The translations under genes and the position numbers were made by a program. This document shows, piece after piece, positions 6,960 to 14,466 of a stretch of DNA of 32,969 bases. Within the stretch, counting starts at the first letter, position 1, and the number at the start of each line of letters is the position of its first letter. The stretch comes from Candidatus Rokuibacteriota bacterium (lineage in GTDB: Bacteria > Methylomirabilota > Methylomirabilia > Rokubacteriales > CSP1-6). Where the stretch lies: assembly GCA_003221695.1 (NCBI GenBank), contig QHSX01000075.1:1-32969 (forward strand), written 5' to 3'. Under the pieces are notes generated by a model. The model searched no databases. It was not told the origin of the DNA and was given only the letters and a program-made list of their open reading frames with translations.

Positions 6960-8177
6960 CTAGAGCGCCGTCCGCAACTCGGCGACGACGGCGAGGAGGC
7001 GCCCGACCTCGTCGGGCGAGTTGAAGACCGAGAAGCTCGCGCGCGAGGTCCCGACGACCCCGAGCCGTCGCATGAGCGGCATCGCGCAGTGATGGCCGGC
7101 CCGCACCGCGATCCCCTCGGCGTCGAGCAGCGCGGCCACGTCGTGGGGATGGAGCCCCGCCACCGTGAAGGCAACCACCGCTCCCCGGTCCGTGCGCGCG
7201 GGCGGCCCGTAGACGTTCACCCCCGGGACGGCCGCCAGCCCCTCGAGCGCCTGTCGGGTCAGCGCTCGCTCGTGCTCGAGGACGCGCTCCATCCCCAGCT
7301 TCTCGAGGTACTCGATCGCGGCGGTGAGTCCGACCGCTTCGGCGATCGGCGGGGTTCCGGGCTCGAAGCGCCACGGCAGGTCGTTCCATTGAGCCCGGTC
7401 GATCCAGACCTCCTTGATCATCTCGCTTCCGCCGCGTCCGGGCTCCAGGGACTCGAGAACTTCGCGGCGTCCGTAGAGGACACCGATCCCGGTCGGGCCG
7501 AGCATCTTGTGGGCTGAGAACACGTAAAAGTCACAGCCGAGCAGGGATATATCGAGTGGAAGATGAGGCGCGGCTTGAGCTCCATCGACGACCGTGAACG
7601 CCCCGACCTGTCGGGCGCGAGCGCTCATCTCCGCGACGGGGTTGATCGTGCCGAGGACGTTCGAGACGTGCGCGAACGCGACGACGCGCGTGCGCCGGGT
7701 CAGGAGGCGCTCGAACGCCTCGAGGTCGAGCGTGCCGTCATCCCTGAGGGGAACGGCCTTTAGCACGGCGCCCCGGTCCCGCGTCGCCAGTTGCCACGGA
7801 ATGATGTTCGAGTGGTGTTCGAGCTCTGTGATGAGCACCTCGTCGCCCGCCCGCAGGGTGCGACCGAGCGTCTCGGCCAGGAGGCTCAGACCGTCGGTCG
7901 TCCCGCGTGTGAAGACGACCTCCTCGCGGCTCCCGGCGCCGATGAACCGCTGGACCCGGTCGCGGGCAGCCTCGTAGAGCTCGGTGGCCTCCTCGCCGAG
8001 CGTGTGGATCGAGCGGTGGACGTTGGCGTGGCTCCGCGCGTAGTACTGGCCCATCGCCTCGATCACCGTCCGCGGCCTCTGGCTCGACGCGGCCGAGTCG
8101 AGGTAGACGAGGGGGTGGCCGTTGACGACCCGCTCGAGGATCGGGAAGTCCGGGCGCGTCCGCTCGTCGAGTCTCAT
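6960..8177 (-). CDS. sufS: SufS-type cysteine desulfurase
   Basis: PLP-dependent desulfurase (405 residues) that takes sulfur from cysteine as a persulfide. Seen are LDSAASSQRP near the N-terminus, the PLP-stacking His in TELEHHSN (H121), FTVVDGAQAAPH (Asp198), the Schiff-base lysine in FSAHKMLGP (K224), and the catalytic Cys in VRAGHHCAMP (C364), the SufS/type II layout. Its ATG overlaps the stop of sufU. No sufB, sufC or sufD genes are nearby. Because xdhC and molybdenum-enzyme genes lie just upstream in the same operon, I infer that this desulfurase may sulfurate the molybdenum cofactor, as NifS4 does with XdhC in Rhodobacter capsulatus, in addition to or instead of Fe-S assembly. Confidence 0.92.
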   Translation of the reverse strand: MRLDERTRPDFPILERVVNGHPLVYLDSAASSQRPRTVIEAMGQYYARSHANVHRSIHTLGEEATELYEAARDRVQRFIGAGSREEVVFTRGTTDGLSLLAETLGRTLRAGDEVLITELEHHSNIIPWQLATRDRGAVLKAVPLRDDGTLDLEAFERLLTRRTRVVAFAHVSNVLGTINPVAEMSARARQVGAFTVVDGAQAAPHLPLDISLLGCDFYVFSAHKMLGPTGIGVLYGRREVLESLEPGRGGSEMIKEVWIDRAQWNDLPWRFEPGTPPIAEAVGLTAAIEYLEKLGMERVLEHERALTRQALEGLAAVPGVNVYGPPARTDRGAVVAFTVAGLHPHDVAALLDAEGIAVRAGHHCAMPLMRRLGVVGTSRASFSVFNSPDEVGRLLAVVAELRTAL

Positions 8178-8602
8178 CGCTTGCCCTTCAACGCCGCGGC
8201 GAGCACCGAGAGGGGGAGGGTCACGCAGCGCATCCGCGTCGGGCGGATGTCGGCCTGGAGCACCGCGAGCACGTCCGCGGCGTCCACCGTCAGGGCCTCG
8301 ACGCGCGACCGTCCGACGACGAGCTCGGCGACCACGTCGGCCGACGCCGTGCAGATCGCGCACGAGTCGCCCACGAACCGGGCCCCGGCGACGCGATCGT
8401 CCGCGAGCGCCAGCATCAACCGTACGCGATCGCCGCAGAGCGGGTTGACGTCTTCGGCGACCGCGGAGGCACCCGGGAGGTCACCGCGGAAGCGGGGACG
8501 CCGCCACCGCTCACGGATGACGTCGCTATAGAGGAGGGGGCCTCGACGGCTGGTGCTCGAACCAGGGCCGCTCACGGCTCTGGCCATCACCTCGTCCGTC
8601 AT
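8174..8602 (-). CDS. sufU: SufU-like sulfur acceptor / Fe-S scaffold
   Basis: Small zinc-containing sulfur-transfer protein (142 residues) that accepts persulfide sulfur from SufS. The three conserved cysteines are in NPLCGDRV (C56, followed by Asp58), GDSCAICTASAD (C81, with an additional C84) and TRMRCVTLPL (C126). The first 20 residues are not conserved-looking, so an internal ATG (residue 6) is possible. The chosen ATG overlaps the stop of the upstream molybdopterin-binding gene (ATGA), and its own stop overlaps sufS, a typical SufU-SufS coupling. Confidence 0.88.
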   Translation of the reverse strand: MTDEVMARAVSGPGSSTSRRGPLLYSDVIRERWRRPRFRGDLPGASAVAEDVNPLCGDRVRLMLALADDRVAGARFVGDSCAICTASADVVAELVVGRSRVEALTVDAADVLAVLQADIRPTRMRCVTLPLSVLAAALKGKR

Positions 8603-9639
8603 TGGAGCTCCCCCCGCGCCGCGTTCGCCCGATAGGGCGGGAAACGGTAGCTCACGTCGCGCGAGAGCAGGCCGCCGTGTCCGAGCTCGGCGATCGTCCG
8701 GTTGTCCACGTGCTCGCCGGCGAGGACTCGGGGCAGGACCAGGTCAAACGTCGTCGCCTGGGAAAACATCCCGCACGTCGGCATCCCGAGCACGGGCCGG
8801 CCCTCCCATATGGCCAGCCACAGGAGGCTACCGGGATGGGCCGGCGCGCCGTGGCGCTCCATGCGAGCGCCCAGCAGCGTGAGCCCGCCGAACACGGGGT
8901 CGAGTGGATCGAGCGCACTCGCCCCAGCGACGATCAGGACCTCGGCGCCCGCCCGTTGGAGCGCCGTGAGCTCGTCGGCGATCACGCGGGGCGCGCCTCC
9001 CGCGAACCGCACGGGCAGGAGGCGACTGCCGAACCATTCGGCCTTCTGCTGGAGCGCCGTCTCGAAGCGCGCACGTTGCGTGGCGTCGAGGCGCTCCTGG
9101 GCGACGGCGCCGAGCGTCGCCGGACGGAAGCCGCGCACGGTGACGAGCCCGCCCGCGCCGCGCGCCGTCGTCTCGACGGTGCGGATCGTGTTCTCGCCGA
9201 TGACGAGCGGCGTCACCTTGCACTTGGCGACGGTCTCGCCCGACTCCACCGGCTGCCCATCGAACAGGGTGAACACCGACACCCCCTCGAGCGCGTTCGC
9301 GTCCGCCAGCGGACCGCGACGGATCGTGAGGAGCCCGCGGCGCGTCGCCGCGAGCGTCCATTGCCCGCCGCCGTAGCCCTTCACCGTGACGCCATCGCCG
9401 ACGGCCGCTGCCGCGAGCCGCCGGCCGGCCTCTTCCTCGTGGAGGTCGCCGGGCTCCATGGCGAGGAGGTGGATTTCGTCCCAGGGGGTCGCGAGCAGCG
9501 TCGCGGCGGTCTTCGCCGTGAGGCGCGCGCCCTTCTCGACGGCGACCTTGCCGGCCCCGTCGCGCACGTCGTGACAGAGCACGCGGTCGACGAGGGTCTC
9601 GGGCGTCGCCGTCTCCCGTCGCTGCGCGATCGCCTTCAT
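8599..9639 (-). CDS. Molybdopterin-binding (MoaB/MoeA-like domain) protein
   Basis: A 346-residue protein of the molybdopterin-binding superfamily found next to CO dehydrogenase or xanthine dehydrogenase maturation genes. The N-terminal part resembles a MoeA/glp leader (LVDRVLCHDVRDGAGKVAVEKGARL and EPGDLHEEEAGRRLA), and the C-terminal half has the molybdopterin-binding fold features IVAGASALDPLDPVFGGL, AHPGSLLWLAIWEGRPVLGMPTCGM. It lacks the plain GGTS-type motif of housekeeping MogA/MoeA in this reading, so a specialised role in handling or inserting Moco for the hydroxylase is inferred. It overlaps xdhC upstream and sufU downstream by ATGA, so it is expressed with them. Confidence 0.75.
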   Translation of the reverse strand: MKAIAQRRETATPETLVDRVLCHDVRDGAGKVAVEKGARLTAKTAATLLATPWDEIHLLAMEPGDLHEEEAGRRLAAAAVGDGVTVKGYGGGQWTLAATRRGLLTIRRGPLADANALEGVSVFTLFDGQPVESGETVAKCKVTPLVIGENTIRTVETTARGAGGLVTVRGFRPATLGAVAQERLDATQRARFETALQQKAEWFGSRLLPVRFAGGAPRVIADELTALQRAGAEVLIVAGASALDPLDPVFGGLTLLGARMERHGAPAHPGSLLWLAIWEGRPVLGMPTCGMFSQATTFDLVLPRVLAGEHVDNRTIAELGHGGLLSRDVSYRFPPYRANAARGELQ

Positions 9640-10715
9640 GCCGTTCGGGGCCCGGCCGAGAGCGGCTGGCCCGTGCCGCCGCCGCGCGCGGCCTGGATCT
9701 CGGCCAGGATCGCGAGGGCGATCTCGGGCGCCGAGCGCGCCCCCAGGTCGAGGCCGATCGGAACGCGGATCCGCTTGAGCTGGGCGTCGCTCACGCCGTC
9801 CTCCCTGAGGAACGTGAGGATCGCGGCGCCCCGGCGGGACGACCCGAGCATCCCGATATAGCCCACGTCGGTTCCGAGCGCTCGGCGCAGCACGGGCAGG
9901 TCGTACTTGTAGTCGTGGGCGACGAGGACGAGCGCGGTCGACGCGATCAGCGGATACTCGGCGACGAGCTCCGACGGAATGCCGACGCGCAGCTCGTCCA
10001 CGTCGGGGAATCGCTCGCGCGTCGCGAACCGCGGGCGGCCGTCGAGCACCACGGTCCAGTAACCCAGCACCTTGGCGAGGGTGACGAGCGGCATCGCCAC
10101 GTGGCTCGCGCCGATGACGAGGAGGCGCGCGGGCGGCGCCACGACCTCCACGAACGCGCGCGTCCCCTCCAGAAACAGCGTCCGCGAGGCGCCCGTCGCC
10201 ATCGCCTCGCGCGCCTCACGGGCGAACCGCTCGTCGAGAAAGGCGTCCCCCAGCGTGCCCTCGACGGCGCCGTCGTCCAGCACGAGGAGCTTCCGGCCGA
10301 CCTCGCCGTCGAGCCGCGTCACGATGGCGGCGGTGTGACCGGCCGCGGCGTGCCGGCGCGCGCGCGCGTAGAGCCGCGCGGCCGCGTCGTCCGCGCGGTC
10401 GAGCGCGAGGGGCTCAACGAACACCTCGATCGTGCCGCCGCACGTGAGACCGATCTCCCACGCCTCCTCGTCGCCCAGGTTGAGCTCGAGGAGCCGGGGC
10501 CGCATCGTCGCGAGGACGTCCTCGGACTCCTGGAGAACCTGGGCGTCCACGCAGCCACCGATCGTCACGGAGCCCAGGATCGCTCCGCCTTCGCCCACGA
10601 CCATCTTGGCGCCTTCCTTGCGCGGCGTCGTGCCACGGGTATTCACGAGCGTGGCGACGGCCACTTTGCGGGAGGAGCCGCGCAATTCGTCGAGGTGATC
10701 GAAGAGCTCGCTCAT
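9636..10715 (-). CDS. xdhC: XdhC/CoxF-family Moco-binding maturation factor
   Basis: XdhC-family protein (359 residues) that binds molybdenum cofactor, assists its sulfuration and hands it to a xanthine-oxidase-family apoenzyme. The N-terminal XdhC/CoxI domain has VNTRGTTPRKEGAKMVV, GSVTIGGCVDAQV with its Cys, and LTCGGTIEVFVEP. The second, Rossmann-like domain begins at PARLLVIGASHVAMPLVTLAKVLGYWTVVLDGRPRF and contains YIGMLGSSRR and VPIGLDLGARSAPEIALAILAEI. It lies 43 bases after the coxE gene and overlaps the next gene. In cox clusters its counterpart is named CoxF. Sulfuration partners probably are the sufSU products encoded two genes later. Confidence 0.92.
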   Translation of the reverse strand: MSELFDHLDELRGSSRKVAVATLVNTRGTTPRKEGAKMVVGEGGAILGSVTIGGCVDAQVLQESEDVLATMRPRLLELNLGDEEAWEIGLTCGGTIEVFVEPLALDRADDAAARLYARARRHAAAGHTAAIVTRLDGEVGRKLLVLDDGAVEGTLGDAFLDERFAREAREAMATGASRTLFLEGTRAFVEVVAPPARLLVIGASHVAMPLVTLAKVLGYWTVVLDGRPRFATRERFPDVDELRVGIPSELVAEYPLIASTALVLVAHDYKYDLPVLRRALGTDVGYIGMLGSSRRGAAILTFLREDGVSDAQLKRIRVPIGLDLGARSAPEIALAILAEIQAARGGGTGQPLSAGPRTA

Positions 10716-10758
10716 GGGAACCCAATGATACGCCGACCGACGCCGCGCGCCAAACGGC

Positions 10759-11904
10759 CTACAGGGTCAGCTTGCTCGCCAGATCCCTGAGCGCGGCGAG
10801 GCTGTGGCCGGGAGCGAAGACGTCGACGAGCGGCAGCGCCGCCGCCATCCCGCGCGTCAGCGGCTCGTAGGACGGGTTGCCGAGGAGCGGGTTGAGCCAG
10901 ATGACGCGGCCGGCGCGGCGTTTGATGCGGAGGAGCTCCCCGGCCAGGAGCTCGGGCTCGCCCGTGTCCCAGCCGTCGGACAGGACGATCACGATCGTGC
11001 GCCGGTCCACGAGTCGCGACCATTCCCGGTTGACCTGGGCGAGCGACTCGCCGATTTTCGTCCCGCCCGACCAGTCGCGCACCTCGGTGAGCCGACGGAG
11101 GACTTGCCGGTAGGAGCGCCCGCGCAGATGGTCGGTGATACGTGTGAGGCGCGTCGAGAAGGTGAACGTCTCGACCCGGCCGAAGACGTTCTGGAGCGCG
11201 AAGAGAAACTGGAGCAGGAAGCGGCTGTACAGGTCCATCGAGCCGGACACGTCGCAGAGCAGGACGAGCCGGACCTTCTTGCGCTTCCGCTCGCGGTAGC
11301 GCAGCTCGATCAGGTCCCCGCGCGTGAGGTTGGCCCGGAGCGTCCGCCGGAGGTCGACGCGCCCGCGCCGCCTCACGGGCCGTCGACGGCGCGTGAGGCG
11401 ATGCGCGAGCCTCCGCGCGATCTTGATCGTAAGCCGGAGGATCTCGTCGAGCTGGTCGGCGCCGAAGGTCGAAAAGTCCTGGCCGACGAGCGCCTCGCTG
11501 TCGGACGCCGCCGGCACGCTGAGCGGCTCGCCCGTGTCCCCTGCCTCCTGCCCCTCGCCCCACGTCTCCAGCGCGAGGCCCTCGCGCTTCTGGCTCGACG
11601 ACTCGAGGAGCGCGTCACTCTCCCGGCCGTCGGCGGGTGGGGCCTGGGTCAGTCCCGGAATCCCCTCCGCGGCCGACTCGGCCCGCCAGAAGGCGTCGAA
11701 GCAACGGTCGAAGGCCGGGACCTCCTCGGGGCGACCCACGAAGATCGCCTTGAAGGCGAGGTAGAGCTCGCCGCGGTCGCCGATGTCGAGGTGATCGAGC
11801 GCACGCACGGCGTCCGTCGTGTGGATCAGGGTGACCGGGAGGCCGTGCTGGCGGAGCAGCGTCGCGAACCGCGCGACGGCCGTCGGCAGCTCGCGCGGGC
11901 GCAC
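10759..11904 (-). CDS. coxE: CoxE-type von Willebrand factor A protein
   Basis: VWA-domain protein (381 residues) that works with the MoxR ATPase CoxD to build the [CuSMoO2]-type site of CO dehydrogenase in Oligotropha; in form II clusters the exact remodelling step is unknown. A helical N-terminal region with the FVGRPEEVPAFDRCFDAFW motif is followed by a very basic linker (TRRRRPVRRRGR, near 171-182) and the VWA domain. The MIDAS residues are visible: DVSGSM (D218, S220, S222), the Thr in WSGGTKIGESL, and the Asp in LSDGWDTGEP. A GTG start is used, located one base beyond the coxD stop region; the two genes are coupled. Confidence 0.92.
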   Translation of the reverse strand: MRPRELPTAVARFATLLRQHGLPVTLIHTTDAVRALDHLDIGDRGELYLAFKAIFVGRPEEVPAFDRCFDAFWRAESAAEGIPGLTQAPPADGRESDALLESSSQKREGLALETWGEGQEAGDTGEPLSVPAASDSEALVGQDFSTFGADQLDEILRLTIKIARRLAHRLTRRRRPVRRRGRVDLRRTLRANLTRGDLIELRYRERKRKKVRLVLLCDVSGSMDLYSRFLLQFLFALQNVFGRVETFTFSTRLTRITDHLRGRSYRQVLRRLTEVRDWSGGTKIGESLAQVNREWSRLVDRRTIVIVLSDGWDTGEPELLAGELLRIKRRAGRVIWLNPLLGNPSYEPLTRGMAAALPLVDVFAPGHSLAALRDLASKLTL

Positions 11905-11905
11905 G

Positions 11906-12808
11906 TCAGGTCCGGGCGGGGATGAAGGACCCGAGCCCGGCCTTGGCGACCTCCGCGCGGAACCGCTTCATGTCGTCGGCATCTTTGAGCAGGCAGCCGA
12001 GCGTCTCGGTGAGGACGGGCTCGTCGAGATGGTCGGCGTGGAGCGCGGCGAGCGCCTGGGCCCAGTCGAGCGTCTCCGCAACCCCGGGCACCTTCGCGAG
12101 GCGCACCTGGCGTAGCGTCTCCATGAACTTCGCGATCTCGCGCGACAGGCGGGCGTTGATCCCGGGCACCTTGCGCGCGATGATCCGCGTCTCCTTCTCC
12201 GCCGACGGGTAGTCGATCCACAGGTAGAGACAGCGCCGCCGGAGCGCGTCCGACAGCTCGCGCGTCCGGTTCGAGGTCAGGATCACGTGGGGCGGATGCG
12301 TGGCCTTGATCGTGCCGATCTCGGGGATCGTCACCTGCCAGTCCGAGAACACCTCGAGCATGAACGCCTCGAACTCTTCGTCACTCCGGTCGCATTCGTC
12401 CACGAGCAGCACCGGCGACTGCGACTCCTGCGTGATCGCCTGGAGCAGCGGGCGCCGCAGCAGGAAGGGCTCGGAAAAGATCTCGTGCTCCTTCTCGTCC
12501 ATCGGGCGGCTGTTGTGCCCGGCCTCCTCGAGCTTGATGTGCAGGAGCTGCTTCTGATAGTTCCACTCGTAGAGGGCGGTCGAGGCGTCGAGCCCCTCGT
12601 AGCACTGGAGCCGGATCAGGTTCGTCCCGAGCATCCGCGCCACGACCTTCGCGACCTCGGTCTTCCCGACGCCCGCGGGCCCCTCGATCAGGAGCGGCTT
12701 GCGCAGGCGCATCGCCAGGTGCACCGACGTCGCAATGGGCGCGTCCGTCACATAGTCGGCCGCCTCCATCAGCTCCTGGAGTTTTCGAATCTCGTCACGC
12801 ATGTCCAT
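11906..12808 (-). CDS. coxD: CoxD-type MoxR AAA+ ATPase
   Basis: MoxR-family AAA+ ATPase (300 residues), the chaperone partner of CoxE in maturation of molybdenum hydroxylases. Walker A is GPAGVGKT (43-50); Walker B is LLVDECDRSD (Asp137, Glu138); sensor 1 is ILTSNRTRELSDALRRRCLYLWIDYPS, which includes the arginine-finger region. LQCYEGLDASTALYEWNYQKQLL is the distinctive CoxD insert I associate with this subfamily. The ATG directly follows the TGA of the nucleotidyltransferase gene (TGAATG), so the two are coupled. Confidence 0.95.
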   Translation of the reverse strand: MDMRDEIRKLQELMEAADYVTDAPIATSVHLAMRLRKPLLIEGPAGVGKTEVAKVVARMLGTNLIRLQCYEGLDASTALYEWNYQKQLLHIKLEEAGHNSRPMDEKEHEIFSEPFLLRRPLLQAITQESQSPVLLVDECDRSDEEFEAFMLEVFSDWQVTIPEIGTIKATHPPHVILTSNRTRELSDALRRRCLYLWIDYPSAEKETRIIARKVPGINARLSREIAKFMETLRQVRLAKVPGVAETLDWAQALAALHADHLDEPVLTETLGCLLKDADDMKRFRAEVAKAGLGSFIPART

Positions 12809-13393
12809 TCATTGTACATGAAGCCTCGCGTAGTCCTCGGGCGTGTCCACGTCGAGGGGCATCGGGAGGTCGAAGGCGACGCGCTCGACGCGCTCGACGC
12901 GCTGCGGCCGCGCGTTCACGACGGAGCGCGCCCCGGCGTCGCCGGTGAGCTGGGAGAGCTCCGGGAAGACCTCTCGCGCGAAGACGACGGGCGTCCCCTG
13001 CGTCCCCTGGAAGACCGGCACGACGATCGGCTTTCCCCCGCGGCCGAAGGCGGCGAGCAGCGCCGGCACGACCGGGTCGGGCGTCTTCGGCTGATCGCCG
13101 AGCGCGATCAGCGTGGCACGCGTCCACGGCTTGAGCGCCGCGATGCCGACGGCGATCGAGCTCCCCTGGCCCTCCTGGGGCCGCGGGTTCACGGCGAAGC
13201 GCACCCCGAGCCCGGTCAGCGCGTCGCGGACCGCGGAGTCGTCCTGGCCCGTGACGACGACAACGTCCTCGACGTGTGGCAGCAGACGTTCGACGGCCCA
13301 GCGGACGACCGGCTTGCCCTCGAGCTGAAGGAGGAGCTTCTGCCGCCCCATGCGGCGGGCGAATCCGGCGGCCAGCACGATGCCCGCGATCAT
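12809..13393 (-). CDS. MobA/MocA-like molybdopterin nucleotidyltransferase
   Basis: NTP transferase-3 family protein (194 residues), most like MocA, which joins CMP to molybdopterin to make the cytosine dinucleotide cofactor used by xanthine-oxidase-family enzymes. The N-terminal signature IVLAAGFARRMGRQKLLL (5-22) binds the nucleotide and phosphate, VVVTGQDDSAV and NPRPQEGQGSSIAVGI follow, LIALGDQPKT carries the metal-binding Asp, and FDLPMPLDVDTPEDYARL is the usual C-terminal motif. The start ATG is placed at MIAGIVLAAG; longer upstream frame is low-complexity. It is separated from coxM by about 190 bases holding a strong palindrome. Confidence 0.88.
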   Translation of the reverse strand: MIAGIVLAAGFARRMGRQKLLLQLEGKPVVRWAVERLLPHVEDVVVVTGQDDSAVRDALTGLGVRFAVNPRPQEGQGSSIAVGIAALKPWTRATLIALGDQPKTPDPVVPALLAAFGRGGKPIVVPVFQGTQGTPVVFAREVFPELSQLTGDAGARSVVNARPQRVERVERVAFDLPMPLDVDTPEDYARLHVQ

Positions 13394-13500
13394 GCGCGAA
13401 GCGGTGAAGCGCGCCGGCGGAGTCGGCGGGCCGGGGGAGCGTTCGGCCGGGGGTGGACGAGACCCGTTCCGGCCGCGTCGCATGCGGACCTAACGCACCC

Positions 13501-13556
13501 GGGTGGAGCCCAGCCGCCACGGGGCATGCGCGCGCATGCCGCGTGGTCGAGCCACC
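13501..13556. repeat. Nested palindrome between coxM and the mocA-like gene
   Basis: GGCATGCG/CGCATGCC (13523-13538) is a perfect 16-bp palindrome. Outside it CCACG (13517-13521) pairs with CGTGG (13540-13544) with one mismatch between, and GGGTGG (13501-13506) pairs with CCACCC (13551-13556). It lies in the only sizeable gap (13394-13587) after coxM in the minus-strand operon. There is no T run on either side, so it is not a simple terminator; a processing, RNA-stability or protein-binding site is possible. Nothing else coding is seen in that gap. Confidence 0.6.
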
Positions 13557-13587
13557 CCCCGGCCGGGCGCGCCCCCGCCCCGGCGGA

Positions 13588-14457
13588 CTACGCGCCGGCC
13601 CGCTTCACGGCCTCCGTGATCGCGCGTTTCGCGAAGACGCGGCAGAGGTGCGACTTGTACTCGACCGAGCCTTGCAGGTCCGCCTGGACGTCGACGCCGT
13701 CCGCGGCCTTCTGCGCGGCGGCCTCGATCGCCGCCGGGTCGAGTCGCTTGCCGACCAACGCGGCCTCGACGCCCTTGGCGCGCACCGCCTTCGTGCCCGC
13801 GCCGGTGACGCCGACCCCGGCCTTGGTGCAGACGCCCTGCTTGTCGAGCGTCACCGCCGCGCAGACGCCGACGACGGCGAAGCGCGACGCGGGATGGGGA
13901 AACTTCATGTAGGCGGCGCCCGAGCCCGCCGGGAGCAGCGGCACGCGGACCTGGGCGAGCAGCTCTCGCTCCTTGAGCGCCGTCGCCATGAGCCCGAGGA
14001 ACCATTGGTCCACCCCGACCTTGCGCTTGCCCTTCGGCCCCTCGCAGACCATCTCGGCGCCGAGCGCGATCATCGCCGCCGGCCAGTCGGCGGCGGGGTC
14101 GGCGTGAGCCAGCGAGCCACCGATCGTCCCCTTGTTCCGCACCGCGGGGTCACCGATGACGCTCGCGACCTCCGCGAGCACCGGGAGCTTCGACTTCACC
14201 GCGGACGACGACTCGATCTCCCAGTGGGTCGTCATGGCGCCGATCGCGAGCGCCTTGCCGTCCGCCTTGATGCCCGAAAGCCCCGGCACCTTCCCGAGGT
14301 CGATCAGGTGCTTCGGCTGGGCGAGCCGGAGCTTCATCATCGGGATCAGGCTGTGGCCGCCCGCCAGGATCTTGGCGTCGTCCTTCAGCTTGCCGAGGAG
14401 CCCCAGCGCTTCCTTGACGTTCTTCGGCGCGTGGTAGTCGAACGCTGCGGGATACAT
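13588..14457 (-). CDS. coxM: CO dehydrogenase-like FAD subunit (medium)
   Basis: FAD-binding subunit (289 residues) of a molybdenum hydroxylase, passing electrons from the Fe-S subunit to FAD and on to an acceptor. The PCMH-type FAD motifs are AGGHSLIP (32-39) and TIGGSLAHADPAADWP (111-126). The C-terminal half (PAGSGAAYMKFPHPASRFAVVGVCAAV onward) is the CO_deh_flav_C domain. The start ATG has AGGAGG six bases upstream, which overlaps the coxL stop codon. Subunit order S-L-M matches form II clusters. Cytoplasmic or membrane-peripheral enzyme; no signal sequence. Confidence 0.95.
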   Translation of the reverse strand: MYPAAFDYHAPKNVKEALGLLGKLKDDAKILAGGHSLIPMMKLRLAQPKHLIDLGKVPGLSGIKADGKALAIGAMTTHWEIESSSAVKSKLPVLAEVASVIGDPAVRNKGTIGGSLAHADPAADWPAAMIALGAEMVCEGPKGKRKVGVDQWFLGLMATALKERELLAQVRVPLLPAGSGAAYMKFPHPASRFAVVGVCAAVTLDKQGVCTKAGVGVTGAGTKAVRAKGVEAALVGKRLDPAAIEAAAQKAADGVDVQADLQGSVEYKSHLCRVFAKRAITEAVKRAGA

Positions 14458-14466
14458 GCGCGCCTC

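Noticed and set aside
8602-9861. Plus-strand open frame (419 codons) opposite the molybdopterin-binding gene
   Set aside because: Antisense shadow with Glu/Arg/His-rich sequence and no recognisable domain.
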